Positions 21,566 to 32,359 of a stretch of 64,000 nt of DNA are shown here, piece by piece. The stretch covers positions 310,001 through 374,000 of the forward strand of contig JAWPHD010000235.1 in assembly GCA_037043455.1 (NCBI GenBank), written 5' to 3'. The position numbers and the translations under genes are program-made. The stretch is from Cyrtodaria siliqua (taxonomy: Eukaryota > Mollusca > Bivalvia > Adapedonta > Hiatellidae). Within the stretch, counting starts at the first letter, position 1; every line of letters begins with the position of its first letter. The notes under the pieces are model-generated. The model made no database searches, was not told the DNA's origin, and saw only the letters and a program-made list of their open reading frames with translations.

Positions 21566-22080
21566 AAAATACCAGTTACATTTTAAACAACATTCACTAA
21601 AGAACCTGACATACATGGATGAAAAGAAGGAGATTTGTTTTACCTACCTACCTATCTGAACAGTCTAAGGTCGGGTTCGGGCAAACTAAGATATTTTTAA
21701 GTGTGGCTTTAGAATTTTTGACCGGATAATAAGGGTTCCGTGAAATCCGCAGCTGAAATCCTCTTTTTGTATGGCAAGCTTATTTTATTATAACATGACC
21801 GTGTATTTATGTATAGATAGTTATTCAAATTATTTACTCTTTACTTTTTTTTAATATATATTATTGTTTTGAGATTACAGTAAAAGTAATTAATCTGCCA
21901 AAGTACATAAGTAAGTCTTTTAAAGTTATGTTATTCGGGGGAAATAACACTACCTAAAGTATGTTTGTGTTAATTGCATAATTGCAAAACGAACATATCA
22001 CAAGAAATGCGTGTTTCAACAGATTTAAAAATAACAATAAATGCGTGAAGATGAATATTACATAAATGTACATAACCAAC

Positions 22081-22276
22081 CTGCTAGAGATAATCCCAAG
22101 ATGAACATGTTAGTAACTGTCCGGAGTGTTTTAGATCGCAGGACGACGATCCACAGAGATGTGTTACCCACCACGCTTATCGCTATAATCAAACATAAAA
22201 CTGTTGCCTCCGTCACTTGCGTTGCCGTAGTTGACGTATTTTCAAAATCTGATGAAGAATTCGCTTCAATGGACAT
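22081..22276 (-). CDS. Class A GPCR, exon 1 (start codon, N-terminus, TM1)
   Basis: First coding exon, residues 1-65 plus the first base of codon 66. ATG at 22276-22274 opens MSIEANSSSDFENTSTTATQ, a short extracellular N-terminus with two N-glycosylation sequons (N6, N13) and no signal peptide, as is usual for small class A receptors. TM1 is about 24-46 with the conserved asparagine in VVGNTSLW (Asn38, 1.50). The first intracellular loop RSKTLRTVTN leads into TM2. Donor CTCTAGCAG|GTTGGT. This start is the only Met upstream of TM1 in frame. A weak acceptor-like TTTAAACAG lies about 25 bp upstream, so an additional 5' UTR exon is possible. No clear core promoter seen. Confidence 0.9.
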
Positions 22277-22309
22277 TATAAAACTCTTCTTCTCAGTTTC
22301 TGTTTAAAA

Positions 22310-23939
22310 ACGATAAACATCGGTGTTTGTCGTGTGATCTTGTGGTGTGTTTTTTTTTCTCACTCATATAACATATTGACAATATTCCTTTTATTTCAAA
22401 TTTGCCTTTTACAAAATGTATCCATTGTAGTCCAAGCTTTAAATTGTTAAAGTTTCCTGTAATAGTTTCTAATTCCTGCTGGTCATTAACTTCTGTAAGT
22501 TAAATATCACCGGGTTCAGTCTGATGTAAGCACCATTCAACATTTACCGGCTTCGTTGAAAAATCTTGCTGGATCAGTAATTGTTTCCTGCACAATATTA
22601 ATTTTATTTTCCATTTTCTTTTAGCTGGTAGCTGTTTGTTTGAATCAATCGATAAAAGCATGAACTCCATAAGAAAAACTATGATCGATCACTTATATAA
22701 ATATTAATATTATATTACACTCGTCTATATATTTGTATATGCATATATACGTTTTTATTAGGACACACATCAAAGAATACAGGTTCAATAATCACAGATT
22801 TGAATAGTGTTACATGGCAATGTGTAATGCTTAAACACTAGTCCACATTAAACTTTCATGGACATGTGTGTGTACAGCAGATTTACATTTGAACCATTAC
22901 ATCATCTATATGTACACGTCATCAATTCTTTAGCTGGAATATACTGTTTGATTGCACCTGCTCGGATGAACCGTTGGTTTATTTTATCTGAAACACGGAA
23001 GAACAGAATTATTAATTTCATAGAAAAAACTTAAATACTTTTAACAGTGTTGATTATCCCCACTTAGACCTGGATGTTTATTTGCTTCACATTTTTCCAA
23101 GTTTGTCCCAACTTCCAATAATAAATACGGTTGACTGTATGTCTCAGTACATGCCCTTTAACTAAAATAATGGCGAGTTAAAAATATAAATTTTACCATA
23201 CATATTTTCATTATGAGAGTTACAATAAATAGTGTTTGGCTGTATAACAATCAACGGATGCAACTTTCATACCTACTTCATAAAAATAGGTGTTTTTTAA
23301 AAAATCAAATTGAACTGGTAAACTGACATCTCTAACAGCTTTAGCAAGGTTAGTCAACTCGCGGCGCCTATGATTATAGAATTATGGAAATAACCAGAAT
23401 ATAGTTCAGACAAGTATGATATTTAGCACAGTGCTTACAAATAGTATATTCAAATGAAAAATAACCTGAGCCAATGCAATTTCGACCATTTTCAAGATGG
23501 CCGCTAAAAGTCCAAGATGGCGGACAAAATATTGTAAATATAAGATACAGCTTTATTTTAAGCTAATATTTAATCTTTGGCTTCGACTGTAAAAACAACA
23601 ATCATGGTCGCACATATGTTGGCATAAGTATGCATTTATTCAAAATAAAGATATAATTATACACCGATCACAACAAATTGTATGTTCAATCTATGCATTA
23701 TGTTTTGTAATGGTTCGGGTATTCGTATAATTGCGGATATATTTGTATTAAAACATATATGAATCTGTATGTGCTTATTAGCGTAACTCACTTACTAGTT
23801 ACTATTGCCAATTAAATCATTAACCCACCCACAAACAAAACCATAACATACAAAAATTCTACCTATATTGACATAGTTTAAACTTTGTATTTTGTTTCAT
23901 TTTAAACTTAAGTTTGATCTAAACTGTCTTCCATACACC
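22310..23939. other. No gene seen upstream of the GPCR
   Basis: About 1.6 kb upstream of the receptor start, presumably including its promoter. No coding sequence recognised. Two AAGATGGC motifs near 23494 and 23514 resemble YY1 sites. Confidence 0.5.
23494..23525 (+). promoter_or_regulatory. Paired YY1-like motifs
   Basis: AAGATGGCCGC at 23494-23504 and AAGATGGCGGAC at 23514-23525 are 20 bp apart and match the AAGATGGCGGC core bound by YY1-type zinc-finger factors in animals. They lie 1.2 kb upstream of the GPCR start codon. Binding is inferred from the motif only. Confidence 0.35.
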
Positions 23940-24482
23940 TTATTGTACTGACCGTTCCAATGCAGTACTCTTATTATCAACCCTTTTTTGTGGAGAGGAG
24001 ACATATTATTTGTGCTGTCTGTTGTCTATCTGTATGTCACAAACTTTGTCCGGACTAATTCTCCTGAACCCTGGACGAACTTCTGCGAAACTTTGCAGGG
24101 ATGATCAGTATCAATCCTAGTTTCGCATATCGTCGCCGTGTTCCGGTTGAAATATGTTTGGCGGAGATATGGCTCTTTAAAGATTTTAATACACAAACTT
24201 TGTCCACACTTCTTCTCCTGAACACCTGGTCAGATTTTAACGAACTTGGAAGAGATGACTATTGCCAAACCTAGCTGCGTATATTATCGTCGTGTTCGGT
24301 TGAATTATTTTTGGCGGATTTATGGCCCTTCCCCAGTGAGGAAGACATCTGTTTTTACTAGAAACAACCTCTAATTGCTGTTTATTTTGGATGTGTGTTT
24401 TGGTTGACTGTGTTCTGTGAATACTACATTTCCTGTTCGACTTGTATACCTACTTTAATATTTTGTCCTGATTAACTACTCT
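23940..24482 (+). repeat. RT-element tail fragment split by another repeat
   Basis: ACTGACCGTTCCAATGCAGT at 23950 and TTGGTTGACTGTGTTCTGTG...TTTCCTGTTCGACTTGTA at 24400-24450 match the element tail at 19980-20130 and 31330-31500. Between them, 24030-24350 is a diverged dimer (period about 165 bp) of a family starting ACAAACTTTGTCC...CTTCTCCTGAAC, also seen at 37795-37945. Confidence 0.65.
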
Positions 24483-24691
24483 CACGTTTGCAAGTATTCA
24501 AGTGGCATGCATAGATACATAGCGTTGTATAAAAAGAGTATGAACGGAGAAATTTGGAAATCGCCAAACACGATAAATAAAAAACATAATGCAGTCTCGG
24601 TTTGATTGAGACTGTTCATGAACGGTAATGAAAAGAGCTTGCTACTTTTCACGCCTTCTAGCCCCGGGTTGAGCAGAACTCAATATTTAAA

Positions 24692-24931
24692 ATGTCAATA
24701 GTACATAAATTTGAGCCATCCCGAAGATGGTTTGCATATGACGGTGAACATGAAACCTTCTATGAGGTATTTTTATACCATTTCATGGCCGGCGGCGTAT
24801 GGTCCCAGTTTCTAACAAAATGCTTTGCCCTAAACGAGAAAACAATGGGCGAATTAAACAAAATGGAATTTATTTGGGAGCAGAAGTTATTAAGCCTGCG
24901 TATCACAAGCAGCAGTCGAAAGACTAAATAA
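24692..24931 (+). CDS. Hypothetical ORF, 79 aa, doubtful
   Basis: ATG 24692 to TAA 24929-24931 encodes a protein starting MSIVHKFEPSRRWFAYDGEH with hydrophobic and charged patches (FLYHFMAGGVWSQFLTKCF). Its base composition is a little richer in G and C than its surroundings, and the residues look less like random AT-rich translation than most short ORFs here. No family recognised, no flanking splice signals examined with confidence, and no neighbouring gene. It may be an old element remnant. Confidence 0.2.
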   Translation: MSIVHKFEPSRRWFAYDGEHETFYEVFLYHFMAGGVWSQFLTKCFALNEKTMGELNKMEFIWEQKLLSLRITSSSRKTK

Positions 24932-25879
24932 AAAGCATGACAAATATCCTAAGGGTGATTAAACCATACTCAGAACCGTTAAATGTTGGAGTAGTGGAAC
25001 TACCTATTCAAAATTAAAGCAGTATGGCAGCATTTGCAACTGCTATTTATATATTTTCTTTTCTTGCAACCACATTTCTGAAATGTTTGACATTTAGTCG
25101 AAACGAAGGGAAGACTTGGCCAATATGGATCCAGCGGTCATGTGGTCAACAGCTTCATTTCAAACCCATTTAGACGGATAAGACATAACTTGATCTTTAG
25201 TAAAAATGCACCTATCAATGTTTTAATGCACATGGTGTCGGGGTGGCGAGAGATTCCATGGGGATTAGACAAACGCAAAACCCCCGTGGTAGGACATGAC
25301 GAGATTTGATATTAATCATTTACCCTGGGAAATTATACATAAATCTTGTCCCTAGTGATGGGAATTAGACAATGTGTAAAATTGTCTAATGCCCCTGGGT
25401 ATGCGAAATCGTTGTCGTCGCCCCTCAGCCCTACCAACCCACCACATTCATAGGTTCATACGTGACTGAGACCATTCTCATACTGTTTGATAGCCTCGTC
25501 GATAATGCTGTAATAATGTAGATTGCTGGTGGTGTTGCGTAATACAAGAGTTCCTTTGTATCCTGGATTCGTTTACCATCCGTGTACTCCTTGATTTATC
25601 ATACATAGCCCTGTGAATTCTCCCAAAGCATAATTTTATCTGATTCGCCATTCATAATTTTAAGCATGTTGATGATAACAACGATTTCTGTTGCAGTTGT
25701 AAGTATGTTCCAAGTTTATCATGCAAACTTTCCCATTTTCCGTAGAAGTTTGAAACGATTTTGCAATATGTTTTGGACTTGACTGGAACACGATGTCATG
25801 TATTGATAGTCATTTTAAATCCATCCTTCTTCCACAGGAAAGCCGAAGTTGACCTATGCAAAGATTCTTAAACGCGGAA

Positions 25880-26725
25880 ACTTGAATAACAACCACGTCT
25901 GTAAAATAGGCAAAATCTCGAGTTGGAACGGAAATGTATCGCATTTGTTTCTTTTCTTAAAGCGTTTACGCGCATCACCATGCATTTATTGTTTGGTCAT
26001 TAAACATTTATTGTTTAATAAATATTTACATAAGACGCATGGTTAGAAAGCCAGATAATGACCTTTCTAATGGTGTAATTTTATTCCAAATAACGCTTAA
26101 ATAAATAGGTAAAAGCTCCAATTGGGAAGGAAATATAACGCATTTTTTCTTTTCTTAAAGTGTTTACGCACATCACCGTGTGTTTATTGTTTTGGTCATC
26201 AAACATATACATGTATTGTTTAATGAATATTTACATAAGATGCATGGTTAGAAAGCCATATAAATAACCTTTCTATTGATTGAGGTTATTTCAAACAAGT
26301 ATTCAAAGGTTAAATGAACATAACATAACATAATTTTATGCAGCATTAAACCACAATGCAATAGTTTATAGCCTACATATAAATCTGAAAATACAAAAGT
26401 CTGTCTCTCCCTTTCATGGTGACTTATATCCGTCATAAATATATAATACGTTTTACTTGGAGGAAAGTAAATATGTAAGTTTTATATTAAATTATTATAT
26501 ATATACTGAAAAAATGAACCGCTTGATAATTGCGGCAACGCTTTTATTTTGTCTCTCCTCGTTCATTTAACCTTTGAAGAATTGTTCGAAATAACATCAA
26601 TCAATAAAAAGGTTATTTATTTGGCTTTCTAACCATGCATCATATGTAAATATTTATTAAACAATAAATGTTTGATGACCAAACAATAAACTCATGGTGA
26701 TGTATCGTCGAGGCCTCTCGCATAC
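25880..26725. repeat. Three copies of a dispersed repeat: two direct, one inverted
   Basis: Copies at about 25900-26085 and 26110-26310 are direct (CATCACCATGCATTTATTGT, ATAAGACGCATGGTTAGAAAG). The copy at 26555-26715 is the reverse complement (CTTTCTAACCATGCATCATA, TAAACAATAAATGTTTGATG). The second and third copies therefore form a foldback with arms of about 160 bp and a spacer of about 245 bp. Confidence 0.85.
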
Positions 26726-26943
26726 CGCTACGATAAGCGCAGTAAAAATCGATAAATGCAGCGTATAATCGATAAACTTACCTGAACGACAAGTGTTTTC
26801 AGTTGAATACAGTGTTTGTACTGTCGTGTCATATCCCCGTCATACAAAGCCCTGGTTTTCAGGTCGGCTGGTTTAGTATTTTAATCAGTTAAAATTGTTG
26901 ACAAAATCGAAATGCAATGATTGTAAAATGCTCTCATTTCCAA

Positions 26944-27947
26944 GTTAGTTGCTGCAAAACGTAATTGTAAATACACTTTTCACGATTTGCATGAGGTTTT
27001 CGTGTTTTTAGCAAATTTTAATTGCTTTTTTTAGTGTTTTGTTCTCAAACCGATAAGTGTAAAATTGCGATGAAAAAAGATGAGCGATGTTCGTGCTTAA
27101 AAACTACCTTAAATATAATTTCAGTATGTATGTTATTACTTGCAATCATCAACAGGTACTGTATAAGTGAGAAAAAAGTTTACCCTTCCATTAAAAGAGA
27201 TTTTTTGTTACCCTTCCATAAAATATACATGTTGATCCAAGAAAATGTTGATCCAAGATTTTTTTTTCAAAATGGCCGAGTTAAAATCAGTCATAAACCA
27301 CTTAAAAACTACCCTAAAAAACACAATTTCAATATGTCTGTTATTACTTGCAATCATCAGCAGGTACTTTGTAAGTGAGAAAAATAAGTTTACCCTTCCA
27401 TAAAATATAAATGTTGATCCAAGAGAATTTTTTTTTTTAAAAATGGCGAAGTTAAAATATTTTTTTTTGCTAAAATCAAAATCATAACCCACTTAAAAAC
27501 TAAAAACTACCCTTAACACAATTTCAATATGTATGTTATTACTTGCAATCATCAACAGGTACGGTTTAATTGAGAAAAAATAGTTTACCCTTCCATAAAA
27601 TATACATGCTAATCTCTGAGGGTAATAAAAACGTTCAAAATGGACAAGTTAAAAAAAATGTTTTGGTTGAAATCAGTCATAACCCACTTAAAAACTACAC
27701 CAAACACAAAGTGCATATGTTTTGTATGATAAACAACGATCGACACATATATAAAAAACGTGAAAGGCGTATAAAACAAACAAACAGAAGACTACACGAA
27801 CTTCGGCCATCTTTTTTTCATCGCAATTTCACGCTTCCTGGTTTGAGAACAAAACACTAAAAAAAGCATTTAAAAACTTGCTAAAACACGAACAACTCCC
27901 GCAAATCATGAAAAGGATACTTACAATTACGTTTTGCGGCAACTAAC
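26944..27947. mobile_element. About 1-kb TIR element with internal tandem repeats
   Basis: Left end GTTAGTTGCTGCAAAACGTA and right end TACGTTTTGCGGCAACTAAC are inverted; similarity continues for about 140 bp (TAGTGTTTTGTTCTCAAACC versus GGTTTGAGAACAAAACACTA). The interior has 3-4 diverged copies of a roughly 190-bp unit containing TTACTTGCAATCATCAACAG and TTTACCCTTCCATAAAATAT. Short ORFs inside are not convincing, and no transposase is present. Confidence 0.85.
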
Positions 27948-28124
27948 CATGTTATTTATAATGTCTTCAACTATCAAACGCGATAAATCATGGAGCGAAA
28001 TCACAATGTACATTCTAAAACATGGCGGCTAAAGTGAACGTTAATGACCGAAGTATTCCGAATGAGTCGACGACAAGTGTTTGGAACACTTCTGTCCGAG
28101 ACCGGTCCCTTTAATTATCATCCC

Positions 28125-28830
28125 AGGTTTGCGATTAGCAAAATCAGTTTAGGTTTTATTTCCAGCTACTCGTAAAAAGATGTTCCAGCACTTTGCTTGA
28201 ATATGAATTAACCTTTGTCCTGATCCCAGAACCCCATGTACTTCTTTACTACACTAGTAAACACACCTAATATATCTCAACGTTTTTTTGTACAAAAAGG
28301 GGCTACAACTTATTACTAAAAGGACAACACTGACATGTAGTAGACCTTTTAATCAAAGCATACTTATTTACACGAAATTCAAATGTTGAAATTTCGCTTA
28401 AAAAAGTCAAGCCATTTCTGTATTGTGCTTAATGTTAAGAGATTGCAACCTTTAAAGCCTAAGTTTCTCACCTGCTTGAGTCAGATGCGCATTCTGTCGA
28501 CAATGAAACGTTAAAGGGGTAACCATTAGTGTGTTTGGTGCTGTTTAAACCTTCTTTCCGAAAGGACAGGCCTCATGTCGCCCTGTACTGTTTGATTAGC
28601 AGTTACAATATATAGCGGAAATACCCATTATGCGTTTCATTTTCCTTTCAGTATATGAACTGTTTTTCCCATCTACTGTTACACAAATTGGCTTCGTTAA
28701 ACATGCCTATGATTGATTTTGCGATTAGCAAAATCAGCTCAGGTTTTATTTCCAGCTACTCCTAAGGACTTGTTCCAGTTAGCCAGCACTTTGCTTTAAC
28801 CTGAATTAACCTTTGCCCTGATACCACAGA
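28125..28830. repeat. About 110-bp direct repeats bracketing a TIR-element fragment
   Basis: TTGCGATTAGCAAAATCAGT and the following CCAGCTACTC...CACTTTGCTT...GAATTAACCTTTG occur at 28132-28240 and 28719-28830. Between them lies a 5'-truncated copy of the element that is complete at 41904-43782, ending in CCTTTCAGTATATG at about 28648-28662. Confidence 0.75.
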
Positions 28831-28835
28831 ACCTC

Positions 28836-29265
28836 TTGAACGTAGCCCCGTGTGGTTCCCGGGAGCCCCTTTTGGTCACGGGGCAAAGAATAGGGCCACT
28901 GCAGATCCAGATTGGAGGGGTAGGCAGAGGGGTAGAATCCCCCCAAATTCATGTTCATTTTATCATTTTTGTTCATGTTCATTAAAGGTCTTCATCATGA
29001 TCCCTGCATTGTTTCAGGTGCCATCTTGCTCACATCAAAAGAGCAGTGGCAGAAAAGCAATAAACGTAGCTCCAGCGTAAATGGAGTTTCTACGATAGAA
29101 TTTGCAGCAACTCTGCAGTTCAGGGTGAGAAGGTCCTAGGCCCATTTTCCATACTTTATCTCGATGTACATGGAGGATGAGCCTGTTCATGCCTGTTAGG
29201 CGCCATATAACCTTTCATGTGTTGGTTTGCCTTAAAACCCAATTCAATTCAATTCTTGAACGTAA
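28836..29265 (+). mobile_element. SINE-like element
   Basis: Starts near GAACGTAGCCCCGTGTGGTT and ends with CATGTGTTGGTTTGCCTTAA followed by the short tail AACCCAATTCAATTCAATTC. Length (about 430 bp), lack of coding capacity and the simple-repeat tail suggest a SINE or a 3' LINE fragment. The class is uncertain. Confidence 0.4.
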
Positions 29266-29412
29266 CGTTTCAAAGTATCACTCATATATCTGTCAAATCT
29301 GAAGTCGCTATTGTTTCGTCTTCGACAGTACGACTCAAATGTTGCTCTCATATCTTGAATAAATTTATTACTAGTAAGTGTCTTCGTAGTTTAATGAGGT
29401 TCTTGAATTGAC

Positions 29413-30025
29413 CAAATATGCGTCATCTGTAATACTAGCTCTGTTCTGGGGTTATATGCGTCATCTGTAATACTAGCTCTGTTCTGGGGTTATATGACAC
29501 AATATGCGTCATCTGTAATACTAGCTCTGTTCTGGGGTTATATGCGTCATCTGTAATACTAGCTCTGTTCTGGGGTTATATGACACAATATGCGTGATCT
29601 GTAATACTAGCTCTGTTCTGGGGTTATATGCGTCATCTGTAATACTAGCTCTGTTCTGGGGTTATATGATACAATATGCGTGATCTGTAATACTAGCTCT
29701 GTTCTGGGGTTATATGACACAATACTAGCTCTGTTCTGGGGTTATATGACACAATACTAGCTCTGTTCTGGGGTTATATGACACAATACTAGCTCTGTTC
29801 TGGGGTTATATGCGTCATCTGTAATACTAGCTCTGTTCTGGGGTTATATGACACAATTCATCTGTAATACTAGCTCTGTTCTAGGGTTATATGCGTCCTC
29901 TGTAATACTAGCTCTGTTCTGGGGTTATATGCGTCCTCTGTAATACTAGCTCTGTTCTGGGGTTATATGACACAATATGCGTCCTCTGTAATACTAGCTC
30001 TGTTCTGGGGTTATATGACACAATT
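29413..30025. repeat. 38-bp tandem array, about 17 units in two unit lengths
   Basis: Core CTGTAATACTAGCTCTGTTC, TGGGGTTATATG with either GCGTCAT or ACACAAT linkers. The linker variants alternate irregularly, giving units of about 31, 38 and 48 bp. Confidence 0.95.
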
Positions 30026-30179
30026 CCAAGAAGAAGAATCAGCTAATTTTGTTCGCGCGTTCGAATTTCTTTGCAGGTGGCATTTACTGATTTTCATTCT
30101 GGAAAACTCTCATTTTATTTGCATCGATACAACTTTTGATATTTGATTACTTAATTTCTTCACCTTTCGTCGGTTTTTG

Positions 30180-30243
30180 CGCACAATATGACCTATTTAT
30201 GTGTCGACGTGCCGTAAAACACCACTCATTCATTCATTCATTA
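30180..30243 (+). repeat. Dispersed element 3' end with CATT tail
   Basis: GTGTCGACGTGCCGTAAAAC followed by ACCACTCATTCATTCATTCATT: a 3' terminus with a 4-bp repeat tail, common in molluscan SINE/LINE insertions (recollection). Confidence 0.45.
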
Positions 30244-30245
30244 CA

Positions 30246-31229
30246 ACTGTTGATGTTTCTGACTAATCATGTGACTTCGTTTTTATGCGGACACATGTTT
30301 CTTCTTGCTTGAAAGATATGCACGTGTAGCTGAATCAGAATCCTTTGTGAGACATGCAAAGACTTTATGTTATAAAAGCCTTCATTGATGCATAAACATA
30401 TGCTATTCGTTTAGTTACCACCCCTTTATTATCATTATTGTTTGATCACATTTTCCTGTTCACTTTCACCATAGTGAAACTCACAGTTCTACAAGGCCAC
30501 ATAGCCATCAATCTCCTTAAAGCAGATAGATTATGTGTCAATCCTATTGCACAACCATCTTTATTTACTTGCATATTGTTTTGTTCATGAACCTGGTTAA
30601 TATATTATTGAAAACATTTTCTTCAGTTTATGTTCTGAAAATGATCATTAGCAGCACTCACTGGATTCTTGCCGATCAATCAAACGTATTGGAAGCCATC
30701 TAGAATGACCAAGGACAATAATACGTAGAGGATCGTTTCTGAAATGCACTTTTTGTATAGATGAATATTTCTATACGAGCACACAAAGTCGAGAATAAGT
30801 ACTCCAGGAACGGATTTCATAACTGAAATTGTGGACTTTCTTTTAATGATATAAAACTATTCTCATCCCATCGATTCGATTAAACTACTCATTTTCCTTA
30901 AGCTTGTAAGAGGCACATTCGGTTATCTGGTGCTCTTAAACTTGTCTTTGCAACATAAACGAATCGACCGTATCTTTCGATTCGAAAGGAGATTCAGCCC
31001 TTATATTTTGGTACATTCCGTAGTACCTTCCAAATTGCCATTTCGATGTACAACCTTTCGATTATAATAACAGTTTGCCAACAAGATCAGCTGTTAGTAC
31101 CGTAATTTGTACAGGATGAAGAAACTCTACCACCTCCTTGACCATATCCATAGAATGTTTGATAGCAGCAAGAAAGGAGCATGCTCTTAAAATAATGACA
31201 CTAATGCTGATAGTTTGACTTAAACTTAT
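30246..31229. other. No feature seen
   Basis: About 1 kb of unique AT-rich sequence with no convincing ORF, repeat or RNA gene. Confidence 0.5.
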
Positions 31230-31239
31230 ATTACTTACT

Positions 31240-31505
31240 CAAGAGTGAGGGTTGTTGCACCCTAGAACCTGCTTTTACGTCATCCCCCCCCCCCCCTCCG
31301 CCCCCACACACACACAAACACTGCCCCAGCGGCATTTGTGCCACTGAACGCTCCAAGGCGGTTGCAGTATTGTCGACCTGTTTTTTTGTTTACATGTCTT
31401 TCGTCTTAATAACATTGTCATAATTTATTGTTGTTTTGTTATGTGTTTTGGTTGACTGTGTTCCTTGAAAGCTACATTTCCTGTTCGACTTGTACACCTA
31501 ATGTT
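31240..31505 (+). repeat. RT-element tail fragment, copy 3
   Basis: GTGAGGGTTGTTGCACCCTAG, CCAGCGGCATTTGTGCCACT and CGCTCCAAGGCGGTTGCAGT match the tail of the element at 19910-20010. A C-rich run (31285-31305) and a CACACA stretch have grown inside it. It ends near TTCCTGTTCGACTTGTACAC. Confidence 0.75.
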
Positions 31506-31583
31506 AAAAATATGAACCCCACCTTGCGGTTCAATGACATCCAAAAATGTTGTCACTTTTAGAATGTTTGTAACCACATTTTT

Positions 31584-31927
31584 TCCACGTCAGACCATTC
31601 GCAATATCTCGATCATGACCTGATTGGCCGAGTGGTCGCGAATGGGGTCAAATATAAATATACTGTTTCAAAACATAAACTAATCCTCGGTCAAAGTAAT
31701 ATCCAAAACAATTACTTTATAAATAAAAGGACCAATACTTCTTAATAGGCACTACTCCACGTCAGACCATTCGCAATATCTCGATCATGACCTGATTGGC
31801 CGAGTGGTCGCGAATGGGGTCAAATATAAATATACTGTTTCAAAACATAAACTAATCCTCGGTCAAAGTAATATCCAAAACAATTACTTTATAAATAAAA
31901 GGACCAATACTTCTTAATAGGCACTAC
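31584..31927. repeat. Apparently perfect 172-bp tandem duplication
   Basis: 31584-31755 and 31756-31927 look identical by eye, beginning TCCACGTCAGACCATTCGCA and ending TAATAGGCACTAC. Each copy has TGGCCGAGTGGTCGCG, close to the A box of tRNA-Leu/Ser genes, but the following GGGGTCAAATAT is only a weak B-box match. Absence of differences implies a recent event. Confidence 0.9.
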
Positions 31928-31986
31928 CCCCCACCCCCACCCCCACGACACCATAACACCCACACACCCACACCCACACCACACGA
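31926..31986. repeat. C/A-rich low-complexity run
   Basis: Imperfect CCCCCACC and CACACCC repeats immediately after the tandem duplication. Confidence 0.8.
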
Positions 31987-32170
31987 TGTATATCCCCATC
32001 ACCCATTTCTCACCCAAGTCATACATAATCGGTTAACTTAGTTATATATTTTTAGTAACTGTAATAACATATTGCTCAATTGTGAATATTACACCATGGC
32101 ATGTAAAATGTTAAAACAACTATGCATTGTGTACTCTTGCGTCACTGTTGTGATTTGAGTTAATAAGGGA

Positions 32171-32348
32171 GTGTTCTGTTCTGTACTGTTCTGTTCTGTT
32201 CTGTTCTGTTCTGTTCCGTTCTGTGCTCTGTTCTGTTCTGTTCTGTTCTGTTCTCTGTTCTGTTCTGTTCTGTTCTGTTCTGGTCTGTGCTCTGTTCTGT
32301 TCTGTTCTGTTCTGTTCTCTGTTCTCTGTTCTGTTCTGTTCTGTTCTA
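32171..32348. repeat. Pentanucleotide microsatellite (TTCTG)n with CTCTG interruptions
   Basis: About 35 units of TTCTG with periodic GCTCTG or CTCTG interruptions. The 3' end of the plus-strand LINE fragment at 54190-54205 also ends in GTTCTGTTCTG, so this tract may mark a LINE tail. Confidence 0.95.
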
Positions 32349-32359
32349 ACAATTCAGGA

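Larger units (their letters stand above)
16139..22080 (-). other. GPCR intron 1 (5,942 bp, phase 1)
   Basis: Minus-strand intron with donor GCAG|GTTGGT at 22080-22075 and acceptor TTGCAG ending at 16139. It holds a LINE tail fragment (16745-17040), a 33-36-bp array (17754-18430), two 160-165-bp tandem families and a reverse-transcriptase element fragment. 17050-17750, 18431-19284 and 21565-22080 show no recognisable feature. Confidence 0.88.

Noticed and set aside
27022..27860. ORFs of about 95-118 codons near 27.0-27.9 kb
   Set aside because: They lie within the TIR element and follow its internal tandem repeats; the translation is not protein-like.
31610..31660. tRNA-Leu/Ser-like gene at TGGCCGAGTGGT
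   Set aside because: Downstream B box is poor and no cloverleaf could be drawn; at most a SINE-derived trace.
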